The notes beneath the pieces were generated by a model. It was given only the letters and a program-made list of their open reading frames with translations. It was not told where the DNA came from and did not search any database. Shown one piece after another: positions 52,436 through 62,492 of a DNA stretch of 64,000 nucleotides. How positions within the stretch are numbered: position 1 is the stretch's first letter; each line of letters opens with the position of its first letter. This DNA comes from Flavobacterium sp. CECT 9288 (GTDB lineage: Bacteria > Bacteroidota > Bacteroidia > Flavobacteriales > Flavobacteriaceae). The stretch lies in the NCBI RefSeq assembly GCF_918731615.1, contig NZ_OU957226.1, forward strand, positions 2,295,501-2,359,500, read 5' to 3'. Made by a program: the position numbers and the translations under genes.

Positions 52436-53806
52436 ATGTCAACTTTACTTCCTTTTTTAATTATTTTTTTGGTTGCATTAGGTCTCGGAATTTTTCTGGG
52501 AAAACTCATTTATTCTGCTCGATTTCAGTCTGAAAAAATTGGATTAGAAGAAAAACTAATTGCATACACCAGCCAATTCAATCAACTTAAGGAGCAAGTT
52601 CAAGTAGACAAAGCAACTTTTGAAAAACAACTGGAGAGCGCCACAATTGCGAAAGAAGCAATTCGGAATGAAAAAGACAGTTTAGCGATTCAACTTTCAA
52701 AAAAAGAAGTAGATTTTGAAAATCTTTGGGAACGAAATAAAGAACAAAAGGAAGAGGTAGAAAAACTACAAGAAAAATTCACCAAGGAATTTGAAAATCT
52801 TGCCAATAAAATATTAGACGAAAAATCGAATAAATTTACGGAGCAGAACAAAGAAAACATGAAAAACATATTGTCTCCACTGCAAGATAAAATTCAGTTA
52901 TTCGAAAAGAAAGTAGAAGATACACATAAAGAAAGTATTGATTATCATGCCGCTTTACGCCAACAAATTCTGGGCTTACGCGAGATGAATATTCAAATGA
53001 GCAAAGAAACAATTAACCTTACCAAAGCATTAAAAGGCGATAGCAAAATGCAAGGAAATTGGGGCGAATTAGTTTTAGAACGTGTACTAGAAAAGTCAGG
53101 CTTAGAGAAAGGTCGTGAGTATGAAGTACAACAAGCTTTTACAACCGAAGATGGAAACCGCGTTTTTCCTGACGTTGTTATTAATTTGCCGGATGGTAAA
53201 AAAATGATTGTCGACTCTAAAGTGTCCCTTACGGCTTACGAAAAATATATTAATGAAGAGGATGATGTAGCAAAAACTGGATTTTTACGCGAGCATGTCA
53301 ATTCAATTAAACGTCATGTGGAGCAACTAGGAAACAAAAATTATCATGACCTATACCAAATGGAAAGTCCTGATTTTGTTCTACTTTTTATTCCGATAGA
53401 ACCTGCCTTTGCTATGGCACTTAATGAGGACACCACACTGTACAACAAAGCATTCGAAAAAAACATAGTCATTGTCACTCCTGCCACTCTATTAGCTACT
53501 TTGAGAACGATAGACAGTATGTGGACCAATCAAAAGCAACAAGAAAATGCACTAGAAATTGCGAGACAAGCTGGTGCACTTTATGATAAATTTGAAGGAT
53601 TTGTTGCCGATTTAATAAAAATTGGTAAAAAAATAGACGAAACTAAAACAGAATATTCAGGTGCCATGAACAAACTAGTTGATGGAAAAGGCAACTTAAT
53701 TGTAAGTGTCGAAAAATTAAAAAAAATGGGAGCCAAAGCAAAAAAAGCACTTCCAGAAAGCATAATAAACAGAGCCGAAAAAGACGATAATCAATTACTA
53801 AACTAA
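52436..53806 (+). CDS. rmuC: DNA recombination protein RmuC
   Basis: A 456-residue protein. An N-terminal membrane helix (LLPFLIIFLVALGLGIFLG) is followed by a long charged coiled coil (~35-190). The RmuC domain then shows MQGNWGELVLERVLEKSGLE and a nuclease-like core, FPDVVINLPDGKKMIVDSKV (D...DxK pattern). RmuC limits DNA inversions and rearrangements at short inverted repeats in E. coli. It heads a run of three same-strand genes separated by 5 bp or less. Confidence 0.92.
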   Translation: MSTLLPFLIIFLVALGLGIFLGKLIYSARFQSEKIGLEEKLIAYTSQFNQLKEQVQVDKATFEKQLESATIAKEAIRNEKDSLAIQLSKKEVDFENLWERNKEQKEEVEKLQEKFTKEFENLANKILDEKSNKFTEQNKENMKNILSPLQDKIQLFEKKVEDTHKESIDYHAALRQQILGLREMNIQMSKETINLTKALKGDSKMQGNWGELVLERVLEKSGLEKGREYEVQQAFTTEDGNRVFPDVVINLPDGKKMIVDSKVSLTAYEKYINEEDDVAKTGFLREHVNSIKRHVEQLGNKNYHDLYQMESPDFVLLFIPIEPAFAMALNEDTTLYNKAFEKNIVIVTPATLLATLRTIDSMWTNQKQQENALEIARQAGALYDKFEGFVADLIKIGKKIDETKTEYSGAMNKLVDGKGNLIVSVEKLKKMGAKAKKALPESIINRAEKDDNQLLN

Positions 53807-53811
53807 ATAAA

Positions 53812-54177
53812 ATGAGAAAATTTTTAATGATAACTTTAGCGGTTATACTACTAGGTCTTGTATCCTATTTTACTTTTTTATACACTGCAACATATAGTGA
53901 AGGTGTGCGATCTGGTGAATTAATTAAAGTTAGTAATAAAGGAGTGGTTTTTAAAACTTGGGAAGGAGAAATCAGTCAAGGTATTTCTGGAGCGCAAATT
54001 TTCACCTTTTCTGTATTAGATAGCAATGACAAGGTTATAACTGACTTACAAGAGTTTGAAGGACAATACGTTCAAGTAAATTATGTAGAACGTTACCGTA
54101 CTTTTCCGTGGTGGGGAGACACACGCTATTTTATAACTGATGTCAAAAAAGTAAACTCACCGTTCAAGATTAAATAA
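53812..54177 (+). CDS. small membrane-anchored protein of unknown function
   Basis: A 121-residue protein with one N-terminal membrane helix (KFLMITLAVILLGLVSYFTF) and a beta-rich extracytoplasmic part. Recognisable stretches are SEGVRSGELIKVSNKGVVFK, TWEGEI and NYVERYRTFPWWGDTRYF. Similar flavobacterial proteins are often mislabelled 6-phosphogluconate dehydrogenase, but no NADP-binding or catalytic motif exists here. It lies 5 bp after rmuC and directly abuts the thioesterase gene, so it is translated from the same message. Confidence 0.75.
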   Translation: MRKFLMITLAVILLGLVSYFTFLYTATYSEGVRSGELIKVSNKGVVFKTWEGEISQGISGAQIFTFSVLDSNDKVITDLQEFEGQYVQVNYVERYRTFPWWGDTRYFITDVKKVNSPFKIK

Positions 54178-54729
54178 ATGGATCGCATTTTTAAAACAGT
54201 AGCATCCTCAGACATTAGCATATCTGAGCTGATGCTACCTTCGCATACTAATTTTAGTGGTAAAATACATGGTGGATATATTTTATCACTTTTAGACCAG
54301 ATTGCATTTGCTTGTGCCTCAAAATTTTCAGGAAATTATTGTGTAACTGCATCAGTTGATACCGTTAATTTCTTGAGCCCTATTGAAGTTGGCGAACTAG
54401 TGACTATGAAAGCCAGTGTAAACTATGTGGGCAAAAGTTCTATGATTATAGGAATTCGTGTTGAGGCAGAAAACATTCAAACTGGAAAAATAAAACATTG
54501 CAATTCTTCTTATTTTACTATGGTTGCCAAAAAAAATTCAGGGGAAAGCGTGATCGTTCCAGGTCTTATTTTATCGAATCAAAATGATTTGAGACGCTAT
54601 TTTAACTGCGTTAAGCAAATTTCTCTAAAGAAAGAAAAAGACTTACACGAAGAAATTTTCGATTATAATTCTCCTTCTGCTATTGAAAGTCTATCACATG
54701 ATAATGTAAAACTTGATTTTGAACCCTAA
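54178..54729 (+). CDS. hotdog-fold acyl-CoA thioesterase
   Basis: A 183-residue protein of the YciA/BACH type. The hotdog signature is LPSHTNFSGKIHGGYILSLL, then DQIAFACASKFSG, with VDTVNFLSPIEVGELVTMKA further on. The helix-capping Gly-Gly and the catalytic acid position (LLDQ) are visible. It would hydrolyse fatty acyl-CoA esters in the cytosol. The start codon follows the previous gene's stop immediately. Confidence 0.88.
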   Translation: MDRIFKTVASSDISISELMLPSHTNFSGKIHGGYILSLLDQIAFACASKFSGNYCVTASVDTVNFLSPIEVGELVTMKASVNYVGKSSMIIGIRVEAENIQTGKIKHCNSSYFTMVAKKNSGESVIVPGLILSNQNDLRRYFNCVKQISLKKEKDLHEEIFDYNSPSAIESLSHDNVKLDFEP

Positions 54730-54775
54730 CATTCATCAACAACACATAAACAAAAAAAATGTTAAAGGAATACTG

Positions 54776-55690
54776 TTATTTAGTTAAACAATTCCTCAAA
54801 GCTCCCTCCAAATTTTTAAATTGAAACTGAAAACCGGTCTGCTCTATTTTTTTAGAGGAGACTCTCCTACCCGTGAGTACAATTTTAGACATTTCGCCCA
54901 TGACAAATTCTAGAACAAACGTGGGTACATTGGGCAACCAAATAGAATATCCGTAAACACATGCAAGCGTTTTTGAGAAAATAGTATTTGTAGTATTATC
55001 TTGTATGGCTGCATTGTAAGCACCATTCATATGATCTGTTTTTATGGCATGATAGTACATCATACACAAATCATCTACGTGAATCCAAGGCATATACTGT
55101 TTGCCAGTACCCAGTGCTGAGCCTAACCTCAACTTAAAAATAGTAGCAAGCTTATTCAAGACACCATCGTTCTTGCCTAATACGAGTCCAGTTCTTAATT
55201 TGACCGTTCTTATATTTCTATTTTCAATAAAATCTATCGCATCTTCCCATTTTTGACAGGTATAACCCAAAAAATCATTTGCAGGAATCATAGTTTCTTC
55301 ACAAATTTCCTCCCCATTTACTGCTCCGTAAATCCCTACTGCCGATGCAGATATAAAGGCTTCTAGTTGCTTATTGTGCTTTTTAAGTGTGGTATATAAT
55401 AATAAGGTAGATTGCTCTCTACTCTCTATTATGGCAGCTTTACGTTTTGCAGTCCATCTTTTCTCGGCAATGTTTTCACCAGCTAGATGTACAATATAGT
55501 CCGCACGCAAGACTGCTTGTTCATCAATAGTTTGATTTTCAACATCCCACTTGTAATAAAAAACCTCCTCTAAATTTGGTCTTAAAGTCCTAGTAAGGAT
55601 AGATACCGAAAAACCTTTGGATAACAGCAAAGTCGTTAATTGCTTACCTATAAATCCTGTTCCGCCGCTAATTAATACGTTCTTTTTCAT
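54776..55690 (-). CDS. TIGR01777-family NAD-dependent epimerase (YfcH/SDR39U1-like)
   Basis: A 304-residue extended SDR. The dinucleotide-binding motif is ISGGTGFIGKQLTTLL. DYIVHLAGENIAEKRWTAKR is a TIGR01777 hallmark, FISASAVGIYG and CQKWEDAI follow, and the C-terminal DUF1731 module reads TGRRVSSKKIEQTGFQFQF. Substrate unknown; the family is linked to cell division in some bacteria. It is transcribed towards the thioesterase gene and is divergent from the TetR-led photoprotection operon. Confidence 0.9.
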   Translation of the reverse strand: MKKNVLISGGTGFIGKQLTTLLLSKGFSVSILTRTLRPNLEEVFYYKWDVENQTIDEQAVLRADYIVHLAGENIAEKRWTAKRKAAIIESREQSTLLLYTTLKKHNKQLEAFISASAVGIYGAVNGEEICEETMIPANDFLGYTCQKWEDAIDFIENRNIRTVKLRTGLVLGKNDGVLNKLATIFKLRLGSALGTGKQYMPWIHVDDLCMMYYHAIKTDHMNGAYNAAIQDNTTNTIFSKTLACVYGYSIWLPNVPTFVLEFVMGEMSKIVLTGRRVSSKKIEQTGFQFQFKNLEGALRNCLTK

Positions 55691-55740
55691 AATAGTGTAA
55701 AGCTAATGAATTTTAAAGATATAAAATTATAATAAATTTT

Positions 55741-55782
55741 GTTTAACTTTATTAATATATAGTTAAACATTTACTACCTTTA
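55741..55782 (+). promoter_or_regulatory. palindromic operator and -7 box ahead of the TetR-led operon
   Basis: A perfect 8-bp inverted repeat, GTTTAACT (55741-55748) with AGTTAAAC (55761-55768), is followed by a near-consensus -7 box, TACCTTTA (55775-55782), 26 bp before the ATG. The palindrome covers roughly -20 to -40, where a TetR-family repressor typically sits. Autoregulation of the downstream operon by its first gene is inferred. Confidence 0.55.
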
Positions 55783-55808
55783 TACCTTAATTAGAAATAC
55801 ACACTAAA

Positions 55809-56468
55809 ATGGCTACCAAGAAAACAGCAATTACAAAAGATAAGATAGTTTCATTGTACATGGATTATGTACTAGAACACAGTGAAAAACCTAAGTCAGT
55901 ATACAGTTTTAGCAAGTCTAATGATTTTACTGAAACAGAATTTTATGCGTACTTCGGGACAATAGAAAGTATCGAAAAAGAGATTTTCAAAATGTTTATA
56001 GAAAAAACAATTGAACTCTTACAAAAAAACAAAGAATACGAGATGTATGATATGAAAAGTAAAATGTTAAGTTTCTATTTTACTTTTTTTGAAATCCTTA
56101 CTGCTAACAGGAGTTATGTAGTTTTAGTTTTAAAAGAACATAATGACCAACTTAAAAAATTAATGCAACTCTCTGGACTGAGAAATAGCTTTAAAAATTT
56201 CTTAACCGAAATTATCGCTGATGATTTTAGAACACAACAAGAGCGTTTACAAAACTTTCAAGAAAAAGCTTTTCAAGAAACGTCTTGGATACAACTTTTA
56301 TTAACCCTAAAGTTCTGGCTTGATGATGCTAGTCCAGCATTTGAAAAAACAGATATCTATATTGAAAAGTCCGTCAAAGTGACTTTTGAGTTAATGAATA
56401 TTGCTCCAATAGACAGTTTAATCGATTTTGGAAAATTTATTTTCAAAGAAAAAATATACAACAAGTAA
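55809..56468 (+). CDS. TetR-family transcriptional regulator
   Basis: A 219-residue protein. The N-terminal helix-turn-helix region (KDKIVSLYMDYVLEHS, SVYSFSKSNDFTETEFYAYF, GTIESIEKEIF) fits TetR, and the all-helical C-terminal part resembles the TetR_C_23-like group. It heads the nine-gene photoprotection run and its stop overlaps the ABC1 kinase start by one base. A palindrome lies in its own promoter. The inducing signal is unknown; light or oxidative damage is a guess from the neighbours. Confidence 0.8.
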   Translation: MATKKTAITKDKIVSLYMDYVLEHSEKPKSVYSFSKSNDFTETEFYAYFGTIESIEKEIFKMFIEKTIELLQKNKEYEMYDMKSKMLSFYFTFFEILTANRSYVVLVLKEHNDQLKKLMQLSGLRNSFKNFLTEIIADDFRTQQERLQNFQEKAFQETSWIQLLLTLKFWLDDASPAFEKTDIYIEKSVKVTFELMNIAPIDSLIDFGKFIFKEKIYNK

Positions 56469-57775
56469 TGAAAACAATAGACTACATACCCACCTCAAAA
56501 ATTGAGCGGGCAACTAAATTAGTACAAACAGGTGCAAAAGTTGGCGTAAACTACCTAAAATATTATGGTGGCAAAATGGTCAACTCTGATATGACTCGTG
56601 ATCAATTGAATGAAGATAATGCAGAGGATATTTATGATGGGCTTAAAAGTTTAAAAGGAAGTGCACTTAAAGTAGCCCAAATGTTAAGCATGGATAAAAG
56701 TTTTTTACCACAAGCTTATGTTGAAAAATTCTCATTATCTCAGTTTTCAGTGCCGCCATTATCTGCTCCATTGGTTTTAAAGACATTCAAAACTAATTTT
56801 GGTAAAACACCTTATGAAATTTTTGATGAATTTAATGCTACCTCAGTAAATGCAGCTAGTATAGGACAGGTACACGTTGCCGAAAAAAACGGTAAAAAAT
56901 TAGCGGTGAAAATTCAGTATCCTGGTGTAGCCAATAGTATTTCATCGGATTTGTCTATGGTAAAACCAATTGCCATAAGAATGTTTAACCTGCAAGGGAA
57001 AGATTCTGATAAATATTTCAAAGAAGTAGAAGATAAATTGATTGAGGAAACCAATTATTTATTGGAACTAAAACAAAGCCAAGAAGTAGTTGAGGCCTGC
57101 CAAAAAATTGAAAATTTAGTTTTCCCGAGTTACTATCCAGAGTTTTCATCAGAGAAAATCATAACCATGGATTGGATGACCGGAAAACACTTATCTGAGT
57201 TCACAAAAATAAACTCAGATCAAGTAGCAGCTGACAAAATAGGTCAAGCTTTATGGGATTTTTACATGTACCAAATTCATATTCTGAAAAAAGTACACGC
57301 AGATCCACATCCAGGAAACTTCTTGGTAGATGAAAACAACAATCTTGTAGCACTCGATTTTGGATGCATGAAAAAAATTCCTACGGAATTCTACATCCCT
57401 TATTTTGAGCTTATTGACAAAAAGGTCATAAATGATCCTAAATTATTTAACGCTAAATTGTTTGAACTTGAAATTTTAAGAACCGATGATACCGCTGAGG
57501 AAATCGCTTATTTTACAACCATGTTTCATGATTTGTTATCCTTATTCACTCAGCCATTTCAAGCATCAACATTTGATTTTTCTGATGTAACATTTTTTGA
57601 CAATATAGCTGCATTAGGAGAGCGTTTTTCTAAGGATACAAACTTAAGAAAGATGAATGGCAACAGAGGTTCTAAGCATTTTATATACATGAATAGAACT
57701 TTTTTCGGGTTGTACAATTTAATGTTTGACTTAAAGGCTACAATAGTTGTCAATGAGTTTGAAAAATACAAATAG
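56468..57775 (+). CDS. ABC1/UbiB-family atypical kinase
   Basis: A 435-residue protein. ABC1 motifs: the K-x-G-Q region [41 protein letters not shown] (the lysine of the nucleotide site), and the catalytic [15 protein letters not shown] with LDFGCMK. UbiB-like proteins support isoprenoid-lipid metabolism and stress tolerance. In this position, between a TetR regulator and cryptochromes, it matches photoprotection clusters seen in other bacteria. Its stop codon overlaps the DUF2256 start. Confidence 0.9.
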   Translation: MKTIDYIPTSKIERATKLVQTGAKVGVNYLKYYGGKMVNSDMTRDQLNEDNAEDIYDGLKSLKGSALKVAQMLSMDKSFLPQAYVEKFSLSQFSVPPLSAPLVLKTFKTNFGKTPYEIFDEFNATSVNAASIGQVHVAEKNGKKLAVKIQYPGVANSISSDLSMVKPIAIRMFNLQGKDSDKYFKEVEDKLIEETNYLLELKQSQEVVEACQKIENLVFPSYYPEFSSEKIITMDWMTGKHLSEFTKINSDQVAADKIGQALWDFYMYQIHILKKVHADPHPGNFLVDENNNLVALDFGCMKKIPTEFYIPYFELIDKKVINDPKLFNAKLFELEILRTDDTAEEIAYFTTMFHDLLSLFTQPFQASTFDFSDVTFFDNIAALGERFSKDTNLRKMNGNRGSKHFIYMNRTFFGLYNLMFDLKATIVVNEFEKYK

Positions 57776-57909
57776 TGAAAAAAGAGCATTTACCCTCAAA
57801 AATGTGCCCAGTTTGCAACAGGCCCTTTAACTGGAGGAAAAAATGGGAAAAAGTTTGGGAAGAAGTAAAATATTGTAGTGAAAAATGCAAAAGAAACAAA
57901 AAGGTTTAG
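57775..57909 (+). CDS. DUF2256 mini zinc-finger-like protein
   Basis: A 44-residue gene starting with GTG at 57775, inside the previous gene's TAG, and ending within the next gene. The sequence has [20 protein letters not shown] and then [13 protein letters not shown], a four-cysteine CPxCxRPFxWRKKW...YCSxxCR pattern that defines DUF2256. These tiny proteins typically adjoin cryptochrome/photolyase genes. The double overlap (1 bp upstream, 25 bp downstream) indicates tight co-translation. Function unknown; a metal-bound nucleic-acid-binding knuckle is plausible. Confidence 0.88.
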   Translation: MKKEHLPSKMCPVCNRPFNWRKKWEKVWEEVKYCSEKCKRNKKV

Positions 57910-59189
57910 TTTGGTTTAGAAATGATTTGAGAGTTCAGGATAATGAATCACTTACAAGCGCAATTAATATTAATGAAAATGTAATTGCCATCTATTTTTT
58001 TGATCCAAGACAGTTTGAAGAAACACAATTTGGATTTAAAAAAACAGAAAAATTTAGAGCCAAATTTTTAATTGAATCTGTGGTTGCTTTGCGTAGAAAT
58101 CTTGAAAAACTAAACATTTCATTATTAGTTTACCAACAAAAACCTGAGGATGTATTGCCTGAATTCATTAAGAAGAATGAAATTAATTCCCTTTACTTTC
58201 AAGAAGAATGGACTAGTGAGGAAAAGCAAATTGAGCAAAATATTAGAGAAAAAACAGAGGCTTCAGTAGAATTTAGAACTTCTTACAACCAATTTTTATT
58301 TCATCCTGATAGCATTCCGTTTGATATTGAATCGATACCAAATGTTTTTACACAATTTAGAAATAAATGCGAAAAATCAGCTCGAGTTAAATCATTATTT
58401 GTTTCTAAATCAAAATCAAAAGAAAACTTGGTTTCAAATGACACTAAGATTCCTACTCTACAAGACTTGGGTTTAGAAGATTTTGAATTAGATTCTAGAA
58501 CTGCTTTTCCGTTTCGTGGAGGTGAAGATGCAGCTTTGTCTAGATTACAAAGTTATTTTTGGGATAGCGAAAAGTTAAGCGTTTATAAACTCACTCGCAA
58601 TGGATTGATAGGCGCCGATTTTAGTTCGAAATTTTCACCTTGGTTAGCCAATGGTTCCATTTCGGCCAAAACTATTTATTGGGAAATCTTGCAATATGAA
58701 AAAGAGGTAGAAAAAAACGAATCTACATACTGGTTGTTTTTCGAGTTAATTTGGAGAGACTACTTTAAATATATTTCATTAAAAAACGGAGATAGTATCT
58801 TTAAAATAGGCGGCATTTTACATAGAGATTACGATTGGAAAAATAATAAATATGCAATTACTAAATGGATAAATGGAACTACCGAACAACCATTTGTAAA
58901 TGCAAATATGATTGAACTAAAGGAAACGGGCTGGATGAGTAATCGAGGTAGGCAAAATGTAGCTACGTACTTTGCTAAAGAATTGTTACTGGACTGGCGT
59001 ATTGGTGCTGCTTATTTTGAGTCTCTTTTACTTGATTATGATGTCCACAGCAATTATGGTAACTGGATGTATGTTTCTGGAGTGGGCAATGATCCTAGAG
59101 ACCGAAAGTTCAACATCAAGTTACAAGCATCAAATTATGATGGACAATCAAAATTTCAAAACTTATGGTTGCAAAACAAACTATTCTAA
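57885..59189 (+). CDS. DASH-type cryptochrome / photolyase
   Basis: A 434-residue flavoprotein. The N-terminal antenna-binding Rossmann domain begins [17 protein letters not shown]. The FAD domain contains [42 protein letters not shown] (a DASH hallmark) and [20 protein letters not shown] proteins bind FAD and methenyltetrahydrofolate and repair cyclobutane dimers, mainly in single-stranded DNA, and may signal light. Its start overlaps DUF2256. A second photolyase-like gene follows 5 bp later. Confidence 0.92.
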   Translation: MQKKQKGLVWFRNDLRVQDNESLTSAININENVIAIYFFDPRQFEETQFGFKKTEKFRAKFLIESVVALRRNLEKLNISLLVYQQKPEDVLPEFIKKNEINSLYFQEEWTSEEKQIEQNIREKTEASVEFRTSYNQFLFHPDSIPFDIESIPNVFTQFRNKCEKSARVKSLFVSKSKSKENLVSNDTKIPTLQDLGLEDFELDSRTAFPFRGGEDAALSRLQSYFWDSEKLSVYKLTRNGLIGADFSSKFSPWLANGSISAKTIYWEILQYEKEVEKNESTYWLFFELIWRDYFKYISLKNGDSIFKIGGILHRDYDWKNNKYAITKWINGTTEQPFVNANMIELKETGWMSNRGRQNVATYFAKELLLDWRIGAAYFESLLLDYDVHSNYGNWMYVSGVGNDPRDRKFNIKLQASNYDGQSKFQNLWLQNKLF

Positions 59190-59194
59190 TGTAA

Positions 59195-60682
59195 ATGAAT
59201 ACAAATAAAAAAAATATCAATGTAGTCTGGTTGAAAAGAGATCTTCGTTTACAAGATAACGAAGCTATTTTCAATGCAACAAATTCAGGAATTCCTACTT
59301 TATTGCTATATGTATTTGAAAAATCATTAAAAAATGACACTCATTATAGTACAAGACATTGGAATTTTATCAAACAATCCATTGTAGATTTAAACAAGCA
59401 ACTAGAACAATCTAACACAAAAATATTAGCAGTTTCATCTGAAGTGATGCAGGTTTTTAATTTCTTAGAAGAAAATTATAAAATAAAAACCGTCTATTCA
59501 CACCAAGAAACAGGAATAAAAATCACTTATGAACGTGACAAAACTTTCAAAAGATATTGTAAAAACAACTTTATCCATTGGGAAGAAAACATCAACAATG
59601 GTATTTTTAGAGGATTAAAAGACAGATCAAATTGGGTATCACAATGGGAAAAATACATGAATTTGCCATTATTCGTTTTTGATTTTGACCCAAAAAAATA
59701 CGTTCCAATTGAGGAAATAATTGAGTTAGAGAAAACACTCGAAAAACAAGACTTAGACACTGTTCCTGATACCATTTTTCAAAAAGGAGGTACCACAATG
59801 GGTCGCAAGTATTTAGAAACCTTTTTTAATGAAAGGTATTTTAATTACGGTTCTCATATTTCTAAACCATTATTGGCAAGAAAAAGCTGCAGTAGGTTAT
59901 CCCCTTATATTGCATGGGGAAATTTATCAACTCGTGAAGTATTGCAAAAAGCTGCTACTTTTAGATTACAATGTAGTGATCCTAAACAAATAGACTCATT
60001 TGTATCACGATTAACATGGCAAGCTCATTTTATTCAAAAGTTTGAAATGGAGGAAATCATGGAGTTTGAGAGTGTAAATAAAGGTTTTCATTCCTTGCAA
60101 AAGAAAGTAAATAACAATTACATCGAAGCTTGGAAAACAGGAACGACAGGTTTCCCGCTAATTGATGCGTGCATGAGATGTTTAAATGAAACTGGTTATT
60201 TAAATTTTAGAATGCGCGCCATGTTGGTTTCGTTTTTTACACATAATTTATGGCAACCATGGCAAGAAGCTACCCATCATTTATCTCAAATGTTTTTAGA
60301 CTTTGAACCGGGGATTCATTTTCCGCAATTGCAAATGCAAGCAGGAGAAACAGGTATCAACATGCTACGCATTTATAACCCTATAAAAAACAGTTATGAA
60401 CACGATCCAGAGGGAGAGTTTATAAGAAAATGGGTTCCTGAGTTGCAAAACATTCCGCGTAGCTTTATCCATGAGCCATATAAAATGACATATCTTGACC
60501 AAAAGTTTAATGATTTTGAAGTTGGTGTTGATTATCCAAAACCAATTGTAAACATGGAGAGAACTAGAAAATTTGCAAGTGATTTTTTATGGAAAATGAA
60601 AAAAAATCCGCTCGTAAAAGAAGAAAGCTCCCGAATCTTAAAATTGCATACTATGGCCGATATAGGCGATAGTGAAGCTTAG
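59195..60682 (+). CDS. second cryptochrome/photolyase-family protein
   Basis: A 495-residue flavoprotein. The N-terminus [17 protein letters not shown] is the antenna domain. The FAD-domain motifs are [54 protein letters not shown] followed by [16 protein letters not shown], and a conserved [15 protein letters not shown] stretch. It lacks the [13 protein letters not shown] signature, so it belongs to a different photolyase branch from its neighbour, one usually found in these photoprotection operons. Whether it repairs (6-4) lesions or dimers, or signals, is not decided by sequence reading. Confidence 0.9.
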   Translation: MNTNKKNINVVWLKRDLRLQDNEAIFNATNSGIPTLLLYVFEKSLKNDTHYSTRHWNFIKQSIVDLNKQLEQSNTKILAVSSEVMQVFNFLEENYKIKTVYSHQETGIKITYERDKTFKRYCKNNFIHWEENINNGIFRGLKDRSNWVSQWEKYMNLPLFVFDFDPKKYVPIEEIIELEKTLEKQDLDTVPDTIFQKGGTTMGRKYLETFFNERYFNYGSHISKPLLARKSCSRLSPYIAWGNLSTREVLQKAATFRLQCSDPKQIDSFVSRLTWQAHFIQKFEMEEIMEFESVNKGFHSLQKKVNNNYIEAWKTGTTGFPLIDACMRCLNETGYLNFRMRAMLVSFFTHNLWQPWQEATHHLSQMFLDFEPGIHFPQLQMQAGETGINMLRIYNPIKNSYEHDPEGEFIRKWVPELQNIPRSFIHEPYKMTYLDQKFNDFEVGVDYPKPIVNMERTRKFASDFLWKMKKNPLVKEESSRILKLHTMADIGDSEA

Positions 60683-60715
60683 ATTAAAAAAAGAATAATA
60701 TAAAAACTTAGTATC

Positions 60716-61000
60716 GTGACTGTAAAAAAAGAACTTACTGATTTAGAAAAAGACCGCGTTATAGAAATGGCTTGGGAAGACCGAACTACGTTTGACGCTA
60801 TTTTATTGCAATTTGGACTCAAAGAACAAGAAGTAATCAACTTGATGCGCGCCGAAATGAAACCATCAAGTTTTAAAATGTGGCGTGAAAGAGTGCAAGG
60901 AAGAAAAACAAAGCATGAAAAACTAAGAGATTTCAGAGAAGGAAGATTTAAATGCACTATGCAAAGACAAATCAACAACAACAAAATTTCTAAACGATAA
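60716..61000 (+). CDS. TIGR03643-family small protein
   Basis: A 94-residue basic protein from a GTG start at 60716. The family pattern is DRVIEMAWEDRTTFDAILLQ, FGLKEQEVINLMR and KMWRERVQGRKTKH. It resembles a small helical DNA-binding protein, but function is not known. It is a constant companion of cryptochrome and SDR genes in light-response clusters. Confidence 0.85.
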   Translation: MTVKKELTDLEKDRVIEMAWEDRTTFDAILLQFGLKEQEVINLMRAEMKPSSFKMWRERVQGRKTKHEKLRDFREGRFKCTMQRQINNNKISKR

Positions 61001-61049
61001 TTCACATTCAACTACAAAAATAAATTTTAATAACTGATTGATATTACAC

Positions 61050-61733
61050 ATGAAAAACATAGTAATCATTGGGGGAAGCAAAGGTATTGGTAGTGCTATA
61101 CTATTACAACAATTAGAAAGCAATATCGTGTACAATATAAGTAGAAACGAGCCTGAAATCACACACCCCAACTTGAGACACTTTTCAATAAATGTTCTAC
61201 AAGATGCTTTACCAGAAATAGAAAACGTAGACACTTTAATTTACTGTCCAGGTTCTATAAATCTTAAACCAATAGGAAGTTTAAGTATTGACGATTTTAG
61301 AAATGATTTTGAAATAAACGTCATTGGGGCCGTAAAAGCCATTCAAAAATACTTACCCGCTTTACGAAAAGGAACTAATCCGTCGATTGTTTTATTCAGT
61401 ACGGTTGCTGTAAAACTAGGAATGCCGTTCCATGCGAGTATTGCAACGGCCAAAGCAGGTATTGAAGGGCTTGTAAAATCATTAGGAGCTGAATTAGCAT
61501 CTGTGATTAGAATCAATGCCATTGCCCCTACAATTACCGAAACGACATTAGCAGCGGGAATATTAAGAAACGATCGAATGAAAGAAAACATGGTAGAACG
61601 CCACCCGATGAAAGGCTATTTAAAACCTGAAGAAGTTGCGAATATGGCAAATTTCTTAATTTCAGAGAACGCTAAATCCATATCCGGTCAGATATTCGAA
61701 ATGGACTACGGCATCGTATCTTTTAAAATCTAA
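61050..61733 (+). CDS. short-chain dehydrogenase/reductase lacking the usual catalytic Tyr
   Basis: 227 residues from ATG at 61050; a TTG 12 bp upstream is less likely. The cofactor motif is [12 protein letters not shown]. The Ser strand is [12 protein letters not shown], but the expected YxxxK reads HASIATAK, with isoleucine at the Tyr position and Lys kept. The C-terminus [11 protein letters not shown] is SDR-like. Loss of the Tyr suggests altered chemistry or a non-catalytic role. Homologues in similar operons are, as I recall, likewise altered at this site. Confidence 0.85.
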   Translation: MKNIVIIGGSKGIGSAILLQQLESNIVYNISRNEPEITHPNLRHFSINVLQDALPEIENVDTLIYCPGSINLKPIGSLSIDDFRNDFEINVIGAVKAIQKYLPALRKGTNPSIVLFSTVAVKLGMPFHASIATAKAGIEGLVKSLGAELASVIRINAIAPTITETTLAAGILRNDRMKENMVERHPMKGYLKPEEVANMANFLISENAKSISGQIFEMDYGIVSFKI

Positions 61734-61773
61734 AAATAATTTACCCAAAATAAAAATTGAAACCCAGAATAGA

Positions 61774-62385
61774 ATGATCAAAGAAATGAAAAGTTACGAA
61801 AAAATTGAACAATACGATACAGAGATTACAGAGGCTTTGGCAGATAATTATAAGATCATTATTGATGGTCTAGGTGAAGATGTGACTCGTGAAGGTCTAG
61901 AAAAAACACCGGAACGCGTTGCAAAAGCAATGCAATATTTAACGCATGGATATGGCTTAGATCCTTTAGAAATCCTAAAATCTGCTATGTTTACTGAAGA
62001 TCACCAGCAAATGATTGTTGTAAAAGATATTGAAGTATACTCTATGTGTGAACACCACATGTTACCGTTTTTTGGGAAAGCACACGTTGCTTATATTCCA
62101 AACGGAAAAATTGTAGGTTTAAGTAAAATACCGAGAGTTGTTGATGCATTTGCTCGAAGAATGCAAGTGCAAGAACGATTGACAGACCAAATAAAAAACT
62201 GTATTCAAGAGGCCTTAAATCCGCTAGGAGTAGCAGTTGTCATTGAAGCACAACACATGTGCATGCAAATGCGTGGAATTCAAAAACAAAATTCTGTAAC
62301 AACTACTTCTTCTTTTACAGGTGCTTTTGAAAAAGACAAAACCAGAAAAGAGTTTATCAGTTTGGTATCTAATAAACTAAGTTAA
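61774..62385 (+). CDS. folE: GTP cyclohydrolase I
   Basis: A 203-residue enzyme. Zinc-site and catalytic motifs: [20 protein letters not shown] (Cys and His ligands), [20 protein letters not shown], and [20 protein letters not shown] (second Cys). It converts GTP to dihydroneopterin triphosphate, the first step to folate. In this operon it could raise folate supply for the methenyl-THF antenna of the two photolyase-type proteins; that link is inference. It may be the only folE or a second, light-induced copy; the window cannot tell. Confidence 0.93.
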   Translation: MIKEMKSYEKIEQYDTEITEALADNYKIIIDGLGEDVTREGLEKTPERVAKAMQYLTHGYGLDPLEILKSAMFTEDHQQMIVVKDIEVYSMCEHHMLPFFGKAHVAYIPNGKIVGLSKIPRVVDAFARRMQVQERLTDQIKNCIQEALNPLGVAVVIEAQHMCMQMRGIQKQNSVTTTSSFTGAFEKDKTRKEFISLVSNKLS

Positions 62386-62426
62386 TTGTATCTTTATATA
62401 AAATTACAGTTCTACCATAAATTCAC

Positions 62427-62470
62427 AAAAGGAAATTACAAGATTTAAATATTGCGTAGTTTCCTTTTTT
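62427..62470 (+). terminator. terminator after folE
   Basis: AAAAGGAAATTAC (62427-62439) pairs with GTAGTTTCCTTTT (62456-62468) with one wobble, and a T run follows. It may separate the last gene from the main photoprotection transcript. Confidence 0.75.
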
Positions 62471-62492
62471 TGTTAACCTAATTCATAAAGCC

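Noticed and set aside
53812..54177. 6-phosphogluconate dehydrogenase, a label often given to such proteins
   Set aside because: Only 121 residues with a membrane anchor and no nucleotide-binding or catalytic motif; the label is not supported.
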